Shown here: piece after piece, positions 61,350-64,000 of the stretch
Position numbering within the stretch: position 1 is the stretch's first letter
How the letters are laid out: each line of letters starts with the position of its first letter
Source of the DNA: an uncultured bacterium
GTDB lineage: Bacteria > DRYD01
DNA: 64,000 bases
Direction of reading: 5' to 3'
Assembly (NCBI GenBank): GCA_937139605.1
Contig: CAKZQG010000027.1
Span: 4,493-68,492, forward strand
Notes under the pieces: model-generated
The model's input: the letters and a program-made list of their open reading frames with translations, nothing else
The model's database searches: none
What the model was told of the DNA's origin: nothing
Program-made: the position numbers and the translations under genes

Positions 61350-62828
61350 TTAAGGATAATCGGAATAAAACTCATTGGTAAATTTAATTGCTTTTTTCCA
61401 GGTTTGATAGTATTGTTGAACTAGGTTTTTGTTATTTGATGGGTAAAAGATTTTATCTATTTTTTTATTAGCAAAGAAATAATTAATATCCCAAAAGTTA
61501 GTATATAGTGCTGCTGCAAGTGCTGCTCCTAATGCTGTTGTTTCTATTATACTTGGTCTTATTATTTTCATATTTAATAGATCTGCTTGGAATTGCATTA
61601 AAAAGTTATTACTACTTGCACCGCCATCTACATATAATTCTTTAAAATCTTTATTTAGAGTATTCTTAAAAATTTCTATTAAATCTTTAGTTTGATAAGC
61701 TATTGCTTCTAGTGCTGCTCTTACTATGTATCTATAATCAGATTTATAGGTTAAACCTAGGATAATTGCTTTAGCATTAGAATTCCAGTATGGAGCGCTT
61801 AAGCCGCTTAATGCAGGAATAAAATAAACCCCTTCATTAGATTCTAAAGATTTTGCAATATCTTCTGTTTCAGGAGCACTTTTTATTAATTTTAGTTGAT
61901 CTCTTACATATTTTATGATATTTCCCCCAGCAAATATACTACCTTCTAATGCGTATTGTATCTTATTATTTATTTTCCATGCAATTGTTGTTATCAGGTT
62001 TTCATGGATTATTGGGATATCAATTAATGATAAAATAAATAAGCCTGTACCGTAAGTATTTTTTATATTTTCTGAATTAAAACCTATGTTAGCTAGTAAT
62101 GATGCTTGTTGATCCCCTAATATCCCGGTTATTGGTATTTCTTTATTAAAAAATGATTTATCTAAGTATCCGAAGAAATCAGAGCTTTGCTTTATTTCCG
62201 GAAATATTTCTTCCTTTAAATTAAAGATATTTAATAAGTCTTTATCGTATTGTAGGGTATGGATATTAAAACATAAGGTTCTAGATGCGTTGCTGTATTC
62301 TGTTAAATGCGATTTCCCTTTAGTTAAGTTATATAATATCCAGCTATCAACTGTTCCAAAAAGTAGTTTATTTTGCTTATATTTAATTTTAGCTGTTTCT
62401 ATGTTATCTAATACCCATTTGATTTTTGTAGCTGAGAAGTATGGGTTTAATGGTAGTCCGGTTCTTTGTTTTATTAAGTCTTTGTATTCTTGCAGTTCTT
62501 CACAGATTCTTTGGCTTCTTTTACATTGCCAAGAGATAGCATTATATACTGGTTCTGCTGTTTCTTTATCCCATAAAATTGTTGTTTCTCTTTGATTAGT
62601 TATTCCTATACATTCTACATTTTCTATTCCTACTGTATCTATTACATCTTTTAGTGCTTTAAGAGTTTGTTTATAGATTTCTATTGGGTCTTGCTCTACC
62701 CATAGAGGATTTGGATAGAATTGTTTTAATTCATAATAAGATTTAGTGATTATTTCTATATTTTTTGAAAAAGCTATTGCTCGGGTACCTGTTGTACCTA
62801 CATCTATCGCTATTACATATTTTGGCAT
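61350..62828 (-). CDS. glpK: Glycerol kinase
   Basis: 492 residues. FGGY-type sugar kinase that makes sn-glycerol 3-phosphate. AIDVGTTGTRAIAF (phosphate 1), VECIGITNQRETTILWDKETAEPVYNAISWQCKR, FSATKIKWVLDN, GILGDQQASLLA, NTYGTGLFIL and ELYVDGGASSNNFLMQFQADLL (adenosine site) are all present. Length is standard. It follows gpsA on the same strand after 20 bp, so one transcript makes glycerol phosphate both from glycerol and from dihydroxyacetone phosphate. glpF or glpD is not in the window. Confidence 0.97.
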   Translation of the reverse strand: MPKYVIAIDVGTTGTRAIAFSKNIEIITKSYYELKQFYPNPLWVEQDPIEIYKQTLKALKDVIDTVGIENVECIGITNQRETTILWDKETAEPVYNAISWQCKRSQRICEELQEYKDLIKQRTGLPLNPYFSATKIKWVLDNIETAKIKYKQNKLLFGTVDSWILYNLTKGKSHLTEYSNASRTLCFNIHTLQYDKDLLNIFNLKEEIFPEIKQSSDFFGYLDKSFFNKEIPITGILGDQQASLLANIGFNSENIKNTYGTGLFILSLIDIPIIHENLITTIAWKINNKIQYALEGSIFAGGNIIKYVRDQLKLIKSAPETEDIAKSLESNEGVYFIPALSGLSAPYWNSNAKAIILGLTYKSDYRYIVRAALEAIAYQTKDLIEIFKNTLNKDFKELYVDGGASSNNFLMQFQADLLNMKIIRPSIIETTALGAALAAALYTNFWDINYFFANKKIDKIFYPSNNKNLVQQYYQTWKKAIKFTNEFYSDYP

Positions 62829-62848
62829 CTTTACTTAATATTGTAAAT

Positions 62849-63838
62849 TTATTTATTTTCTATGAAATCCTTTATGAATAACGATATAAATTTTTCTACA
62901 GGGTATTTTTGATTAATTATTTCCCATATGGATTTAGCTAATGGTAATGGTACATGGTATTTTTCTGAGATATTTAGGATAATTTTTAAGGTATTATATC
63001 CTTCGGGTAGGGTTTTCATTTTTTCTTTTATTTGTGTTAGTGTTAAGTTATTAGCAAGTAGTTCTCCGAGTTTTCTGTTGTGGCTGTGGGTGCTTAATGA
63101 GGTAGCTATTAGGTCTCCTAAGCCTGATAAACAATAAAATGTTTCTGGTTTGGCTTTTAGTTTAGTTCCCAATTTTATCATTTCTTCTAAAGCCATTGTT
63201 AAGTAAACTGCTCTAAAGTTTATACTAGTTATTTTTTTCCCATCTAATATTCCTAAGCCTATTGCATATATATTTTTTAGGATTCCTCCTAATTCTACTC
63301 CTATTATATCATCCGAAAATCTTAGTCTAAAGTATTCATTTTCTAAGATTTTGGAAACTGTTAGTAAAACTTCTTTATTTTTATGGGCTAATACTACTAC
63401 TGTTGGCATCTTTTTAGAAAATTCATTAGCTATTGATGGGCCTGATAACATAACTATGTTGTTATTTGGAAATAAATTAGATAATATTTCACAAGATGTA
63501 AAATATGTTGTATTATCTATCCCTTTTGCTAAATTAACTATTATACAATTAGTATTTATTCGATTTTTCATATTTTTTAGAGTTTGGTTTATAAAGATAG
63601 ATGGGATGGCTATAAATAGAATTTCTGAAATGTTTAGAACTTCCTCTAACTCTGTAGTTGCTATTATGTTTGGATTTAAGTTAATTCCTGGCAGATAAGT
63701 TGAATTAATTTTTTTAGTATTTATCTCATTAACTACTTCTGGATTTTTTTCCCAACCAATTATTTTATATCCATTTTCTGCTATTAGATTTGCTATAGCT
63801 GTACCTATATTTCCTAACCATATTATTCCTACCTGCAT
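62849..63838 (-). CDS. gpsA: NAD(P)-dependent glycerol-3-phosphate dehydrogenase
   Basis: 329 residues. Reduces dihydroxyacetone phosphate for phospholipid synthesis. MQVGIIWLGNIGTAIANLIAENG is the dinucleotide fold (the usual GxGxxG is GIIWLGNIG, with Trp6-Leu7 where Gly-Ala/Ser is usual). VNLAKGID, SGPSIANEFSKKMPTVVV, GVELGGILKNIYAIGLGILDG (catalytic Lys) and SGLGDLIATSLSTHSHNRKLG follow. First gene of the gpsA-glpK operon. No clear ribosome site; the ATG at 63838 follows a Lys/Tyr-poor AT stretch. Confidence 0.95.
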   Translation of the reverse strand: MQVGIIWLGNIGTAIANLIAENGYKIIGWEKNPEVVNEINTKKINSTYLPGINLNPNIIATTELEEVLNISEILFIAIPSIFINQTLKNMKNRINTNCIIVNLAKGIDNTTYFTSCEILSNLFPNNNIVMLSGPSIANEFSKKMPTVVVLAHKNKEVLLTVSKILENEYFRLRFSDDIIGVELGGILKNIYAIGLGILDGKKITSINFRAVYLTMALEEMIKLGTKLKAKPETFYCLSGLGDLIATSLSTHSHNRKLGELLANNLTLTQIKEKMKTLPEGYNTLKIILNISEKYHVPLPLAKSIWEIINQKYPVEKFISLFIKDFIENK

Positions 63839-63870
63839 ATTTTTATAAAGTTTTTTACTTTTTATTTTTT

Positions 63871-63960
63871 ATTATTTTATTAAAGATTTAAAAGATTAAT
63901 CCTTTTTATTTTTAGTTATCCTATATTATTTTATTAAAGATTTAAAACATTAATCCTTTA
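63871..63960. repeat. Direct repeat at the window end
   Basis: A stretch of about 36 bp (63871-63906) is repeated at 63925-63960 with one or two changes; the shared core is ATTAAAGATTTAAAA then ATTAATCCTTT. It lies just upstream of gpsA in the non-coding edge of the window, and may be an imperfect operator pair or slippage. Confidence 0.6.
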
Positions 63961-64000
63961 TTTAACAGGATTATATTTAAAATTGATTTAAATTATTAAT

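Overview
This window comes from a very AT-rich bacterial chromosome (by eye about three quarters A+T), read with the standard bacterial code: TGA is a stop, for example at the ends of the coaE and pepP-like genes, and TGG is the only Trp codon. The bacterium looks like a diderm with a murein wall (MurG, lysine made through diaminopimelate by LysC, Asd and LysA, an MlaE-type lipid permease) and with type IV pilus or type II secretion parts (a pseudopilin, a GspF-like protein). It makes malonyl-CoA (AccA) and glycerol phosphate (GpsA, GlpK). I cannot assign a phylum. Most of the window is ordinary core genome in short operons on both strands. Gene order is scrambled: rpmA lies without rplU, rpsG without rpsL or fusA, and rpmF beside neither.

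Layout. 1-5.1 kb: tail of a quinate-dehydrogenase-like gene and a thioester-containing alpha-2-macroglobulin. 5.3-9 kb: nicotinamidase, a duplicated 99-residue gene with copied promoter and terminator, an M48 peptidase and an SbcD-like nuclease. 9-13.5 kb: lysC-lysA, a dead IS1595-type transposase, a DUF2085 membrane protein and an rRNA methylase. 13.5-19 kb: mlaE, a glycine-zipper repeat protein, tRNA-Arg(CCT), a degenerate kinase and tsaD. 19-27 kb: rpmA, RNase G, a membrane serine protease, dnaE and an orphan sugar permease. 27-36.7 kb: a gluzincin peptidase, an EEP phosphatase, PepF, an amino-acid permease, two CorC-like proteins and a DgkA-PAP2 fusion. 36.8-42.7 kb: asd, murG, pseudopilin, thpR, mnmE. 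42.8-45.3 kb: a graspetide-type RiPP locus. 45.4-50.2 kb: pilus-like genes and a SpoIID protein. 50.2-63.8 kb: carboxyltransferase, nrnA, pepP, coaE, HD-GYP, rpsG, rpmF, accA, glpK, gpsA.

The most interesting parts are four. (1) The locus at 43.3-45.3 kb encodes a precursor with three [T/S]TxxxxEE cores (plus one degenerate unit), a zinc-ribbon protein and an ATP-grasp ligase. This matches plesiocin-type graspetide (omega-ester peptide) biosynthesis, but the precursor has a very short leader and a long C-terminal tail. (2) The precursor shares a distinctive promoter and leader with the two 99-residue genes and the glycine-zipper gene: two TTGTAA-like boxes 11 bp apart, about 54-55 bp before an ATTGAA motif, then a strong GGAGGTG ribosome site. 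These genes look like one regulon. (3) Three unrelated genes (asd, a Trm112-like gene, rpmF) are each preceded, just before the start codon, by a small element that can fold into an H-type pseudoknot. Its two stems covary between copies and its loop is conserved. I do not recognise it. (4) Decay and recoding candidates: an A7-tract frameshift in a pilin-like gene, a permease whose only plausible start is AUA, and a 60-bp GC-rich palindromic tandem repeat.
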